DNA from: Teratosphaeria epicoccoides
Lineage: Eukaryota > Ascomycota > Dothideomycetes > Mycosphaerellales > Teratosphaeriaceae
NCBI GenBank assembly: GCA_021401465.1
Contig: JADDMT010000053.1
Coordinates: 1-64,000 of the forward strand
Direction of reading: 5' to 3'
DNA: 64,000 nt
Shown: piece by piece, positions 1 to 11,100 of the stretch
Numbering within the stretch: the stretch's first letter is position 1
Layout of the letters: each line of letters begins with the position of its first letter
The notes under the pieces: generated by a model
Told to the model about the DNA's origin: nothing
Databases searched by the model: none
The model's input: the letters and a program-made list of their open reading frames with translations, nothing else
Made by a program: the position numbers and the translations under genes

Positions 1-423
1 GCATAGTACGCGAATCGTAAGAGAATTAAGGGACTAATTCTAAAGGAGGGGGACAAGGTGTATCTCCTCTGCTGTCACATCAAATCGGACAAGCCGAGTA
101 AAAAACTAGACGCTGTAAAACTAGGACTATTCAGGATCAAGGCTAAGAAGGGACCAGTTAATTTTGAGTTACAGCTACCTAAGCAGATGAGAATACACCT
201 AGTGTTCTATGTCTCTCTACTAGAACAAGTAGCGCTAGACGCTATACTGCAATCAGAACCCTTACTACTCGACCCTGAAGTAGAAGAACCGGAGTACACT
301 GTTAAGAGGATTATCGACACTCGCTAGCGGGACGGACAGCGAGAGTACTTAGTAAAATGGGAAGGATATAGGAGTACCGAGAACACCTAGGAACCCCTAG
401 AACATCTGCGAAACTATTAGCAA
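1..423 (+). pseudogene. Element A1 integrase C-terminus and chromodomain (RIP-broken)
   Basis: The frame reads through the tail of a gypsy integrase (KLGLFRIKAKKGP, then PKQMRIHLVFYVSLLE, the usual 'HPVFHVSLLE' block) and then a chromodomain. The chromodomain is recognisable by EEPEYTVKRIIDTR followed by QREYLVKWEGYRSTENT and EPLEHLRN. Stops at the 'DTR-stop' and 'ENT-stop' positions replace the expected Trp. In chromoviruses the chromodomain directs integration into heterochromatin (family knowledge). An 89-codon stretch at 58-327 stays open by chance. It is certainly a fragment, not a functional gene. Confidence 0.85.
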
Positions 424-570
424 AAGATACGAAGTTTCGAGAAAGGAACGAACCTAGGAAGAAGATCCTAAGCCACGACTAGACTCCTGCAGGACGCCGT
501 CGACCGGCTTGGCTATCACGCCATCCAGGAAACCCTAATATGAGGCGTTAGCGAAACCCTCTATTACGCT

Positions 571-1089
571 CTATGTCGTAGGACTAAGAGCGAGACCCGC
601 GGAAGGATCTAGGTTAAGGAGAAACCCAGCCTGCGAGAGAGCTTGTTCCTCGGCCTCATCCTCCCTAATCTCACGCTCCTCGAGAGCGCGACTATCCTCA
701 ACCTCCTAGTCGACTACATCTAACTGTTTTCGAAGACGTATCTCCTTTGCATGCGCCTCTATCATCTTCTGCGAAGCCTCGGCTAGGACCGCCTTCGTAC
801 AATTAAGATTAGCAATTAGTCTTTTCTGCTAATTGCCTAACTTCTTCTATTTGACCTCTGTTACCTTCGCATCGTAACTCCGACAGTTACTAAAGTGACA
901 TTACGAACATTTCCCCAAGGAAATGTGTACCTAACAAACGAGTTTTAACTCTTGACACTAAGTGCAGGACTTTATGCTGTCCTGGCCCTAACGATAGATT
1001 CGATTTACGCGGCGTTTATGTTTCTGCGTTAAAGGGGCGTTAGTGTCTAGAACGACACAAGGCAGTAATGTAGAAAGAGAAGACATCAT
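571..1089 (-). pseudogene. Antisense ORF in element A1: six-cysteine module plus charged coiled coil
   Basis: On the strand opposite to pol, one frame runs from ATG at 1089 to TAG at 571 (173 codons), broken only by RIP-type stops. It starts MMSSLSTLLPCVVLDTNAP. It then shows cysteines spaced C-x2-C-x6-C-x8-C-x2-C-x4-C, visible as CT(stop)C, LVC, GKCS(stop)C and SNC, and next SYDAKVTEV and a long Glu/Lys/Arg-rich helix (KMIEAHAKEIRLRKQL). The same frame is kept in the other copy at 23412-23927. After the final TAG the frame still matches between copies (SVIEGFANAS), so that TAG is probably a mutated Trp and the true end lies nearer 450. The start lies 76 bp inside the 3' LTR. The spacing resembles a small zinc-binding module; its function is unknown. 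Confidence 0.7.
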
Positions 1090-1165
1090 AGCGTAAAAAA
1101 AGTGACAAGAGAAACCCCGCACTAATAAGGTAGCTTAGGGACGAGCTAGGCTAAGAGGGGGATAG

Positions 1166-1654
1166 TGTCATAAGTGTCAGGAGTACTGTCTAGAGTACTA
1201 TAGGATACAGGATCATAAGGGTCCTAAGTGCTATGAGTCATAGTATAGTTATAGGAGTGCTATAAGTTATAGGCATAGTCATAGGAGAAAGGATCTGTCA
1301 TGTGAGGACAGATCCCTAGATCTATAGGGTTAGTCTACAGATCTATAGGCCTACAAGGAAGAAGGGATCTATTATAGGATAACAGACCCTTAGATCTATA
1401 GGGTTAGTCTACAGATCTGTAGACACGGATCTGTTAGGTCTGTTAACAGATCTAACAGAGCTGCTCTGTCTCTCTAGTATATAGGGGTAGCTTTAGGACA
1501 GGTAGTTAGGAGCTTCGTGCTTAATCTCAATTTAATCCTCTCTTGCTTAGAGGAGAGTCAGTTACAAGGTTAACTGCTATTGTCGATATTCTTCATAGCT
1601 CTGCGAGTCTAACACCTGATCCCCTTCCTGCTATCGGCACCTACCCTTATGACA
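1166..1654 (+). repeat. 3' LTR of element A copy 1
   Basis: It begins TGTCATAAG directly after the polypurine tract and ends TTATGACA, giving the TGTCA/TGACA inverted ends shared with the LTRs at 17491-17975 and 24007-24490. It is 489 bp long. It contains short internal repeats built on 'AGATCTATAGGGTTAGTCTA'. Confidence 0.9.
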
Positions 1655-1951
1655 ACTATGCTCACATTCTTTGATACTAGCCTAACGTTCTAGCAGCAGA
1701 CTAAGGCCGAACGTCGAGAGGCTCAGGAGCGCGAAGTGCCTTAACTAACAGAGCAGAAGGATGTCGAAGCCTTCCTTAGCTAGCAAAGGCTAAGATCTAG
1801 CTAATTGTCACTAGGTAGAGACATATAGAGGACAGTTAGTAATGTAGTAGCATACATAGGGCTAGAGGTAGGGCCTTACTTCTGTCATGCTACTACAGTA
1901 TTTGTTAGAGAGTGCTAGGCGTCGTCTAATATAATATCGACGTCAAATACA

Positions 1952-2779
1952 ATGCGTCTTAATCCTGACAGGATCGAGGGAAGACCGGATTAGGTCGACG
2001 ATTTAGATGTATCTTTCTATGCTAGTATACGGTGCTAGAAGATGCATTATAAGGATCCTAACGATCTATCTGCAACTAAGCCGGACGTCGTTAGATATAC
2101 CCCGAACTAGCAAGGAATCCAGGATAATCGCCGTAATGACTAGCTCTAGGTCTAGGAGTACGAAGTGCCGCTAGTTGCAGACAAGACTACTAGCGTTAAT
2201 AGACAAATCGACCTAGTCGTCGCCTTCGAGGGCCGGCTACCTGCTCGCCTGTTGTATGTCATAACCTTCCGAGACAAGAAATCGCGCGTCATAGTAGATA
2301 GCTACAACTACATAATACTAGTACACAATAAACGTCCGACCTATACAGGTGTGTTCGTAGACCTGTTCTAGCTAAAAGATCCGGCTAGAAGAGTAGACGA
2401 TGTTTATGGCATGACGGTAATCATAGCGATGCGTTCTAGCCTACAGGAAGGTACTCTGCAAGGTCGCCGCATCTACGGGCTTACTAGTGTCTACTATAGT
2501 ATCCACGTTATACTAACAGACAAATATGACACCTCCGGCTAATGTGACATGTACATTAACAACACTGCTGACTTTAAGACCTACAACTTCATATACAATG
2601 CGGACTAGGAGGAACAAGAGTCTAGGGTAGTAACTAAACACAAGCTATATCGCCTAAATACAGCTAAGGAGCGCGATATTGCGGCTACTAGTAAGGAAGG
2701 GCCGCTATCGCTTAAGCGTAGCGTCGCTAGCAGCTCTACTTAGGACTAATCGAGGAGAAACAAACGCAAACGATTATGA
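1952..2779 (+). pseudogene. Unrecognised RIP-broken ORF (275 codons)
   Basis: A single frame from ATG 1952 to TGA 2777-2779 reads as protein interrupted only by TAG/TAA codons. Recognisable stretches include MRLNPDRIEGRPD, QIDLVVAFEGRLPARLLYVI and DVYGMTVIIAMRSSLQEGTL. Many of the stops fit Trp or Gln. I do not recognise the family. It lies 298 bp right of the A1 LTR and may be the remains of an accessory gene or part of an unknown transposon. The TGA could itself be a mutated CGA, so the end is uncertain. Confidence 0.5.
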
Positions 2780-3049
2780 CATACATAACGAATGCTATAC
2801 TAGTAAGCTTAATAAAGGTAGCATGCCGCAAGGAGGGCTCCTAGCACACAGTTCTTCTAGCTAGCGCTAGTAGACTTGACGACTTGGCTACTTAGCTGAC
2901 CTGTGCTGTAGTTAAACATGATACTAATCAGGGTAGGCGACATAATGACTCCTTCGTAGATCTTGTTACGAAGCTTGGCTAGGAGCTAGAAACACAACTA
3001 GTTAGCATATGTATGTATGATTAGTCAGAATCGCGGCTACTAACCTTAA

Positions 3050-4506
3050 GAAAGGGAAACTCGTGTTTAGCGATGACGGCTACGAGCTTCTTTTCGATAG
3101 CAGGCACGTCGCCAAGAGGTAGATGCTTAGTAAGTTCTCAAGAAAGTCATGAATTACTGCCTGCTACAGCTAGAAGCAGGTCTTCTACCTATGTGCATAA
3201 CTACTTATTAGTCATGCCGCAGGATTAGCAGTTAGTGCTACTAGCCGAAAGTCTCTCATCGCATGTACATCTCTCTGCTAGCTAGCATCTAGGCAGCTAG
3301 CTAGCTTATCTACCTCGCATATTTACTACCCTTTCTGCAGAGCCTTCGCTACCTGTCGTTCTAGCGTATGTCTCTCTATGCGCGACAATTCCCGTTTAAC
3401 TTGATTAAGAGATATCGTAACTATGGGCTTAATAAGGAGAGTGTATAAGAGCTTGACCTAGAAACCCCTCTGCCTAGGAGTAGTACTACTAATCTTGCTA
3501 TTAAGCTATTTACGCTACGCTATGTCGACTTTGACCTCTAACGCTGCGGTTAGATAGCTGACACGGGTTCTTGCTTGCTTGACAAATAAGCCGTAGAGAG
3601 CAGTTAACTGATCTGTTAGGTAGTAGGTCAGAAAGTCTGCGTAGAGAGACACCTTACTTACTATACTAGGCTTAGCGAAGAAAGCAAGCATAGATCTCTG
3701 CGCCCTCGCTAATTCGTCCTAGCTAGCGATCATAGTGTACTACGTGATTAGACAGTTAAAGCTAGGACTTAGTAGGGCGGGGTGCTAAACATTCTGAATG
3801 CGTAATAGTAACAAGGCCTAGTCTCTTATAGTGTACTCTTAATAGGCTATAGAAGTAGCCTCGCTTAGTCAGTACAAGAGTAGCTGCTAGCTAGGAGTAG
3901 GCTCCTTCTAATCTAAGATCAGCTAGCCGTTGTCACTAACTAGCTCACGCAGCTAGCAGATTAGCCCCGAATAGACCTGTAGCTCAGACATCTCTAGCAC
4001 GCCCTTTGTAAATACTATCTAAAAGCCATTAGGGCATCTAGCAGCCTGCTTGATGCTAGCTGTAGGGGTGCGACCGAGCCTCGCCTAGATGAAGCGCTGC
4101 GAGTCCACGCTTCCCTAGTAGTCCCGCATAGTACTAAAGATTAGTTAGTAACAGTATTACCTCTAAGGCCTAGCTATAATACATACTACTAGCTCTTATC
4201 TAGCATCTTAGCACAGAAGTCTAGGAAGTATACACTATCTAGCGCAGCTAGCTTTGCACTCGCTAGGAGCCTAATCAGGCTACTGCCGCATGCGACGTCA
4301 AGTACCTTGTGCCTAGCTCGATGCTCTACCTAAGGGGCGTAGTTAACGAGATCCTCGTAGGCATTGAAGTCCAGATATGCCTTCTGCAGCGCGACGGCGG
4401 CTTCTGATGCCTAGACGGTATCGCGGACGTAGTTAGCCGCGAACTCGGCGTGCTTAGAACCTACACTAATCGCTAGCTCTAGGTCTAGGGTCGGATTTGT
4501 CGACAT
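3050..4506 (-). pseudogene. SAM-dependent methyltransferase-like gene, RIP-inactivated
   Basis: ATG at 4506 opens a frame MSTNPTLDLELAISVGSKHA. It contains a class I methyltransferase motif I (HKVLDVACGSSLIRLL) and, about 20 residues later, DFCAKMLDKS, the usual acidic-loop and 'aKML' block. A standard intron at 4134-4186 (GTATGT, TACTAAC, TTTAG; 53 bp) rejoins the same frame. After it come FTKGVLEMSELQVYSGLI and LRELVSDNG-stop-LILD, resembling the beta-4/beta-5 region. The frame stays readable to about 3050 with further helical sequence (IERHTLERQVAKALQKG). Roughly 20 stops, nearly all TAG, replace Gln or Trp. It diverges from the MYND-finger gene at 5356. Substrate unknown. It is not a transposon gene, so the parent copy must be sought elsewhere in the genome. 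Confidence 0.65.
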
Positions 4507-5355
4507 AGTAGGTTTAGATTCTACTAGCGCGTTAGTTTACAGTCTCGTCATACAAGCATATAATGCTTACATGCCATAGTGTTATTAGTATGCTAGTATC
4601 TGTATAGATGCTAAAGAAGAAGCTAAGTACTAGATAAGGTAGTTGTTTAAAAGAAAGAAGTTTAGAGTACTAAGCTTCTTTTGTATTTTAGTAGCTGTAG
4701 GTTATGTGCTCTACATGGTCGCTAACCGCACACGTTGCATCGTCACATCATTAGCTTCTGCCTGAAAAATGACCAGAAATGGAAGGCACATGACGCTACT
4801 ACCTGAAAAATGGCTAGAAACGGAAGGCACGTAATGCTGTCACAGATTCGGTTAAATATCACACACTACTGCCTAGGCACATGACTAAATGAAGAAGGCA
4901 CGATATCAGGCGATTCTGCCTTAAAAGGCAGTAAAAAATGATCCTCGTAGTTACGACCTACAGACCTTATCTACTACTATACGGAGGCATTAGGAACAGT
5001 AGCAACTGCGACATAGTCACACTAACGCTAGCTTGACAGTAGCATGTGCACTCGGCAGACATAGCTACATAGGATAGATGTCGCCATGTTTGCTGCTTCT
5101 TTGTTAAGAGTAATAACTACCTACATGTAGCACATAGCGGCATGTAGTAGCTAACTGATCTAGACGGCAGTTACGAGGGCCTCATGTGCGCTAGCTAGGT
5201 AGTAGCACGTGCACTCGGCAGCAAGAGATATCTATATCTACTACTACTCTTCTACTTTAACTCTTTACTAATTACATTAACTAACTTCGAAGACTTGCCT
5301 AATACATATAAGTAGTAGCAACATTAATCAACCCTCTATCTTACTATTTAAGACA
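4507..5355. promoter_or_regulatory. Divergent intergenic region with paired direct repeats
   Basis: This 849 bp spacer separates the start codons of the methyltransferase-like and MYND-finger relics, so it held both promoters. Near 4760-4840 a unit of about 50 bp (CTGAAAAATG..AGAAA.GGAAGGCAC) occurs twice in tandem. The motif AGTAGCAYGTGCACTCGGCA occurs at about 5039 and again at about 5202. No coding frame is seen. Confidence 0.4.
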
Positions 5356-6770
5356 ATGGCTAGCATAGTCGCTTAATGCGCTAATTGTGGCATCGATAGC
5401 CTGCTCAAGATGTGCCCATGTCAGGCAGTAGCCTACTATAGCAAGAATTGCCAGATAATTGACTAGCATGACAACTATAAGGACAGCTGCGCTAGGCAGC
5501 TAACCTGGAATAGGAATGAGTATGCAGTTAACCCTAAGATATGACGACTAGTCACTAACTTCATGTTTACTAGACGCGTCAAAATCCTGCCGTTTAAGAA
5601 GATCTTTAAAGGGGAGGACATAGCGAGTCGCGCGACAAGGGAGCGGGCTAATAGTATACTGCCCCTAATTACGAACAAGGTGTTCAGAGTGCTACTTACT
5701 AGACCGCTAGGTGCACATGAGCTTTTCTTTGGCGGGCTAATCGTCGTCAGTTACAATGGGACCCCTAACGCCCCTTAGATGAGTTTTAGGGGGGTCCATG
5801 TGTTTAGGAGCAAAAGGAATAGGAAGGTCGTCTTCATTATGATAAAGACAGAAGACGCTAATCAGTTAGGCTAAAAGAAGGTTAATGTCGAGTACAAGAC
5901 AGAAGACTAGTACACCTAGGCATTCTACTAAGGCCTGTAGAATACATATAACATAGAGCCATTATACGACGAGTTCTCTCTACAGTTTAGACAGTGTCTA
6001 TAGTGCGAGTTTAGCGACATTGTCGTAGGAGCCCGTAACAACTTGGCTACTTTGAATGGCATAATGAAGAAGCCGTTTATCGTCTAGTACTACGTGCAGA
6101 GGAACGAGATGCGCTAACAAGTGCATATGTGCATCTCGACACATGTTTCTAAGGCTATAGTAGGCTAGCGAGCAGGCGGGCGTAGAGACATAGTAGTGTT
6201 CTAAACGGGGGTCTAGCCGTGTTTCCTGAAGTCTAGCGAGCTAGCGGAGATAGTATTACTTATAGTTTACTTGTTTCTTAGCTCCTGTAAGACTAGCATG
6301 CTAGTAAGAGCTATAGTCCCTGCTAATTTGATACAGCAATAGCAGGTAGATATGATTCGACAGTAGCATATTTTAGTCGTAGTAGCTGCTTAGCTACTAC
6401 TAACATAGCAGGCAGGTATGTATGTATTTACTAGAATTTAGATGACATTAATGCGGACCTCTGCAGTTTCGTGTACTCTAAGCAGTTCGTACTCTACATG
6501 ACTATTATAGCTGCTTGGCTGCCTTAACTTTAGTTTCTAGCAGTTAAGAAGTATGAGGGAATGTTAGAGAGCGTGGAGGTCGAAGACAAGATTGTCGAAT
6601 AGGTTGCGGACTAGATGCACCTCTAAGCGTATAAGGAAAGGCATAGGAGGATGTAGACGACTTACAAGCTACAGCTGTCGACTATAGAAGGCTTCGGAGA
6701 CTGCCTATAGCGCAGAGATAGTAGCGTAGTAGCTAGTACAGTAAATGAGCTATGTAAGGAGGCAGTCTGA
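5356..6770 (+). pseudogene. MYND-type zinc-finger gene, RIP-inactivated
   Basis: The frame starts MASIVA-stop-CANCGID and shows a MYND finger at residues about 8-46: C-x2-C, then KMCPC, AYYSKNCQ, ID-stop-H and KDSC. The Tyr in 'AYYSKNCQ' sits where the family has Cys (TGC to TAC by RIP), and the stop before His sits where it has Trp. The same frame continues through an open 71-codon stretch (5563-5778) and on to about 6300 with scattered TAG stops. The final part (about 6442-6770, e.g. KKYEGMLESVEVEDKIVE) is in another frame, which implies one or two introns near 6300-6440. MYND fingers bind proline-rich partners (family knowledge). The C-terminal 350 residues are not recognised. Confidence 0.65.
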
Positions 6771-7109
6771 AGACAAGTTTCATTCTAACTACTGCATATT
6801 GCTAACACTCGGTAGTGATGCCTGTCGCTAGATTACACGGCTAGGAGTAGGGCTAAGTAGACATACATGTCAGAGGAGCGTACGAGTGTAAGTAAGTAGC
6901 GATCGAGTAGAAAGCCGTTAAATAAGCACGCCTACGAGTAGGCATGAGTAGGAAGGCTAACGAGCCCGTGAATTGAGTAGCTAGGAGTAGGGCCGAGTAG
7001 GCCGAGCTAGTAAGATACTACTAGTATACTACTAGCACCTACTTAGCTAACTCAGCTCTACTTAGTCTACTCTTTGTACTTCGTACTGCTTAGGGGTTAG
7101 GTTTTCGAG
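6771..7109. other. Low-complexity spacer
   Basis: The region is built of iterated GAGTAGG/CTACTC-like words, and 6960-7080 forms an imperfect inverted repeat around TACTAGTATACTACTAG. No reading frame is supported. Confidence 0.4.
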
Positions 7110-7952
7110 ATGTAGCGTTAGTAACTCGGGGCCCTTGCCTCTATTAACGATGACTTCGAGACGCGGATGATCTGTAAGAAGGTTATCAAGCAATTCACCG
7201 TTCCCGCCGCTAAGGCTACGCCCTAACGCCGTACTAAGAGGCAGCCTGCCTCTAAGCCGGTCCTAAGGACTAAGCCGTAAGTTACTTACTCGAATCCTGT
7301 CGCGTGCGTATAGCTAACACATTATAGCGCCGCCGCTTACGCTGCCTTGACGCTACTATCTAAGAAGAAGAAGAAGGCTAGGGCTAAAATTAAGGTTAGC
7401 AACAAGGAAGCCGAACCTTCCCTGCTTGTAATCCGCACTTTGTCCGCTAAGACGCTAAGGTACAAGCCTCTAGGCTAGATCTTTAAGGATGAGGAGGATG
7501 ACGACGTCTAGGATACCTTCGGTCCTAACATGATCCCTTCGCGCCATAGTGTCACTATACTAGTTGCGCCTAAGGGAGACACTAAGTCTAATGATGTAGT
7601 CGACACTTGTGTTAAGAAGCGTAAGATGATCTTAAGGGCTGAGCGCGACAGCCGCAAGCGCGCCTAAGTCTCTTCGCCTTCTGATGCTAAGGATGAGGTA
7701 GTTGTCGCGACTAGGCGCAGTGAGGATGTCGCTAGCTCTCTAGCTACTATAGGCTCCGAAGATAAGCTCCCTTGCAACCTACTAAAGAAGAAGATGCTAG
7801 CCTCTCTTCGTGGCATTACTACTCCTGTTACTCATGGTCGCTTCAGGGTGTTTAGTAGACCCCGTGCAGGTAGGTAGTCCCTAGTAGACCGCAACAAGAA
7901 AGACTCTTCTGCTTCGGGTTTAGTTAGGAAGCCCTTAACTAGTACTTGCTAA
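7110..7952 (+). pseudogene. Unrecognised Lys/Arg-rich ORF (280 codons), RIP-broken
   Basis: One frame from ATG 7110 to TAA 7950-7952 reads as a basic, probably disordered protein, with stretches such as ICKKVIKQFTVPAAKATP, LLSKKKKKARAKIKVSN and IFKDEEDDDV. It is interrupted by about ten TAG/TAA codons. It converges on the chromodomain end of the minus-strand element B1 about 170 bp away. That position mirrors the antisense ORF of element A, so it may be the equivalent accessory ORF of B; the LTR that would prove this is missing. No family recognised and no cysteine cluster seen. Confidence 0.45.
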
Positions 7953-8119
7953 GCATTAGCTACGAAGCTAATCCGAGCATGTCTCTTGTTCTCCTTAGGT
8001 TTTTTCTAGGTGTGCCTTTAGGCATCAATGATGTATAAGTAGGGCGTTTGCTTCTCGTTGTTACTTCGCGTGTTATACGCTACATATACATATTAAGAAT
8101 TCTGCTCCGAAACTCTCAT

Positions 8120-11100
8120 CTTCCTACGAATTAACCTTCTTAAGCCCTACTTACGCCTCCTCTGCTCTTCGAATTCACGAATAGCTTCTAGAGCGTTCTT
8201 GTAGTCTTTAGCCGGAACCTATTATGTGTACTTAGGTAGGTATCCTTTCTACTTCACTAGATAGTACGTTATGCCTTTACGCCGCATACTGTCCTTAATA
8301 CCCTTAACTTCCTACTCTTCGTTCTCTTCTACTACTAGCATCGGGTCCGTAGGCTCTTCGCCCTTGCGCTATACCTATGGTTCGAGTAGAGATACATAGA
8401 AGATGTCGTGCACATAATACGACGATAGTAACAATAGCTAGTACGCCTGCAAGCCTATCGCGTTATGTATCTAGAAGGGTCTAATGAACCTTGGCGTCAT
8501 CTTCTTACTTAGAAGTTTCAGCTTGAGATTCTTCGTCAATAGTAACACCTTCGTACTAACCGCGTACTACATTAGTCTAGCACAGGCGTTATTATGTTTA
8601 ATCTAGGATTCTGAGGCCTTTTTCTAGTGTTCTATTAGCACCGAATATACCTCGCGCATACGCCGCGCTAATTCCATGGCGGCTAGCACCCTCTCCTTAG
8701 AAGACTCGTCCTAAGGCGGTTCTAGGTGTATTTCTAGATTAAAGCTATAAAGAATCTGAAATAGCAACATGCGCATAGTAGCATACACGCTATTATTGAC
8801 TGCAAATTCCGCTATAGGAATTGCGTCAGCCTAGGCATCCTGGTTCTTAGCGTAGTAGTACTAGAGGTACTACTTAAGAGTCTAGTTTATACGTTTAGTC
8901 TGACTATTAGTCTGTAGATAGAATGCTATACTTAGGTAGTACTTAACACGCGCCTTAAACACAAATTCTTGCTAGTATTCACTAGTAAAGACAGAACCTC
9001 GATCTAATAGGATACTTTAGGGGACACTAAAGCGCTATATAACTTTGTCGCAAAGTAGTCGCGCAAGCTTGCTACTTATGCACTTTTTCGTATATAGGAT
9101 AAAGACATTCATCTTCGAGTATTAGTCGACTACTACAAGGACAGCATTAACTACATTGCCTCTCTACTTTGCTAGCGGCAAATTAGTAATAAAATCCATG
9201 GTCAAATCTTGCTATAGTCTCTCTAGTAGTAGGAGCGCCTAAGCATCGCTATAGGGGCGATAGCGCCGAGATTTGCTAATCTAGCACGTCTAGCAGGATT
9301 TGACATAGTCAGAGACATCCTGTTCTAGCGTCAGCTACTAGTATTTGCGTCTAAGAAGTGCGTTCGTCTTCTCTGCGCTAAAATGGCCCGCAAGTTCATT
9401 GTTATAATGAATACAGAGGAGCTGCGAACGGAGTATGTAGTTAGCAGGTACGTAGAGCCTATTGTCGAAGTACTACAAGTTGCCTGACTTAGTCTAGTAC
9501 TTCGGACTGCCTACAGTGTCCTAGAGGGCTATACCCTTATTAACTAACTCCGGTTCTCGCTCTTGCAACTGCTAAATAAGTCTCGAGACTTCTTTAAAGG
9601 GTTCTTTAGACATCGCATGCTTACTACATGTAAGCTAGTTAACTACCGCACGGATCAAGCTAGACATAGTCGCTATAACCGCTAGGTAGGAGGGTTTGTT
9701 GCTAGCGGAGGCTATGAGGCCCTATTAGACCTACAGTCAACCTATAAGAGGAGCTAACGACAGATCGCTACCCTAAACTACAAGCTTCGTTTGCAGCGTA
9801 GGGAGAAGCTATTAGTCACCCTACTCCCTAGTGTTATAGTCTAGTCGTCGCGGAGGACTGTTAGCCGGATTCGTCTTTCTAGAAAAATGCTAGATAACGA
9901 AGTCAAAGCTAGCAAGGAAAGTCGCCTACCTTGCTTACTAACTACTTAGCTACTTTATGCCCATGAAGCCGCGAAGGTTGTTATAGTTAGTAAGCACCTT
10001 AATAGAGTACGCTACACCTTCGAGGTAGTGTTAGTACTCCTTAAAGCTGTCAATAATAGCTAAAAGCTCTTAGTCGTAAGTCTTGTAGTTAAGCTTAGCG
10101 CCCTACATCTTCCGCGACTAGAAGGCAATTAGGTACTATCGCGTACTACCTTCATGCGACTAGAGCTATGATATAATTACGGCTATTACAAATTTTGAAG
10201 CATTAGTCTCTATTCGGATCTTTGTAGCAGGGTCAAAGTACCGAAGTATAGGCGTAGTTTAAAAAGCTGCTTTAAGTTCAGAGAAAGCTTTGCTCTAAGC
10301 CTCCTCCTAAAGCACTATCCCTAGCTTTTTTCCTTGAATCGCGCCCTTTGCGAGGGCTATAAGGGGAGCCATAATCTTCGAGTAGGATCGTATGAATCTG
10401 CAATAGAAGTTAGTAAATCCTAGGAACACCTATACTTCTCGGAGGGTAGTTAGCTACAGCTACTCTGCGATTACAGACACCTTTTAGTCATCCATGATAA
10501 TTCCTTCTATGGAGACGATGTATCCTAGAAACTTAATCCTATCCGTTAGGAATAAGCACTTCTTTAGGTTCGCATATAGAGCGAACTTGCGGAGCTATTC
10601 GATCGAGTACTATCCTTAGATGCCGAATATGCTCCTCCTTTAAGTTAGAGTAGACTAGTATATCGTCTAAATATACTACGTAGCAGGTGTTAACAAGGCT
10701 AGCTAGGGCCTAGTTAATATACGCTTAGAACGTCGCTAGTGCGTTAGTTAAGCTAAATGGCATTACTATATACTTAAAGTGTCTATACTACGTTTAGAAC
10801 ATAGTCTTCTACTTGTCACCCTTTCGGATTAGTATCTAGTAGTAGGCGTCCTTCAAGTCGATAGGCGAGAAGATGGCGGCGCGACTAAGGCGGTCAAGCG
10901 TCTCGCTAATAAGTAGTAGGGGGTAGCGGTTCTTCTAAGTTACCGCGTTAAGGCCCCTATAGTTAACGTATAGGCAGAGTGTGTTGTCCTTCTTCAGGAC
11001 GATCATAACTAACGCTCTAGCCTCGCTGTCGCTTCGTCGGATCCACGAGTTCCTTTGCGCCTTGTAGAGGTAGTCTCGAAGTGTTTTAAGCTGCAATTCC

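Larger units (their letters stand above)
1..1654 (+). mobile_element. Ty3/gypsy LTR retrotransposon A, copy 1 (3' part only)
   Basis: This is the right-hand end of a gypsy element cut by the window edge. It is collinear with 22842-24490, the 3' end of the complete copy A2, starting inside integrase and ending with the 3' LTR. It holds the integrase C-terminus and chromodomain, an antisense ORF, a polypurine tract (about 1153-1162) and the LTR. Coding frames carry TAG/TAA stops in place of Gln and Trp codons, as expected from RIP. The rest of the element must lie left of the window. Confidence 0.9.
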
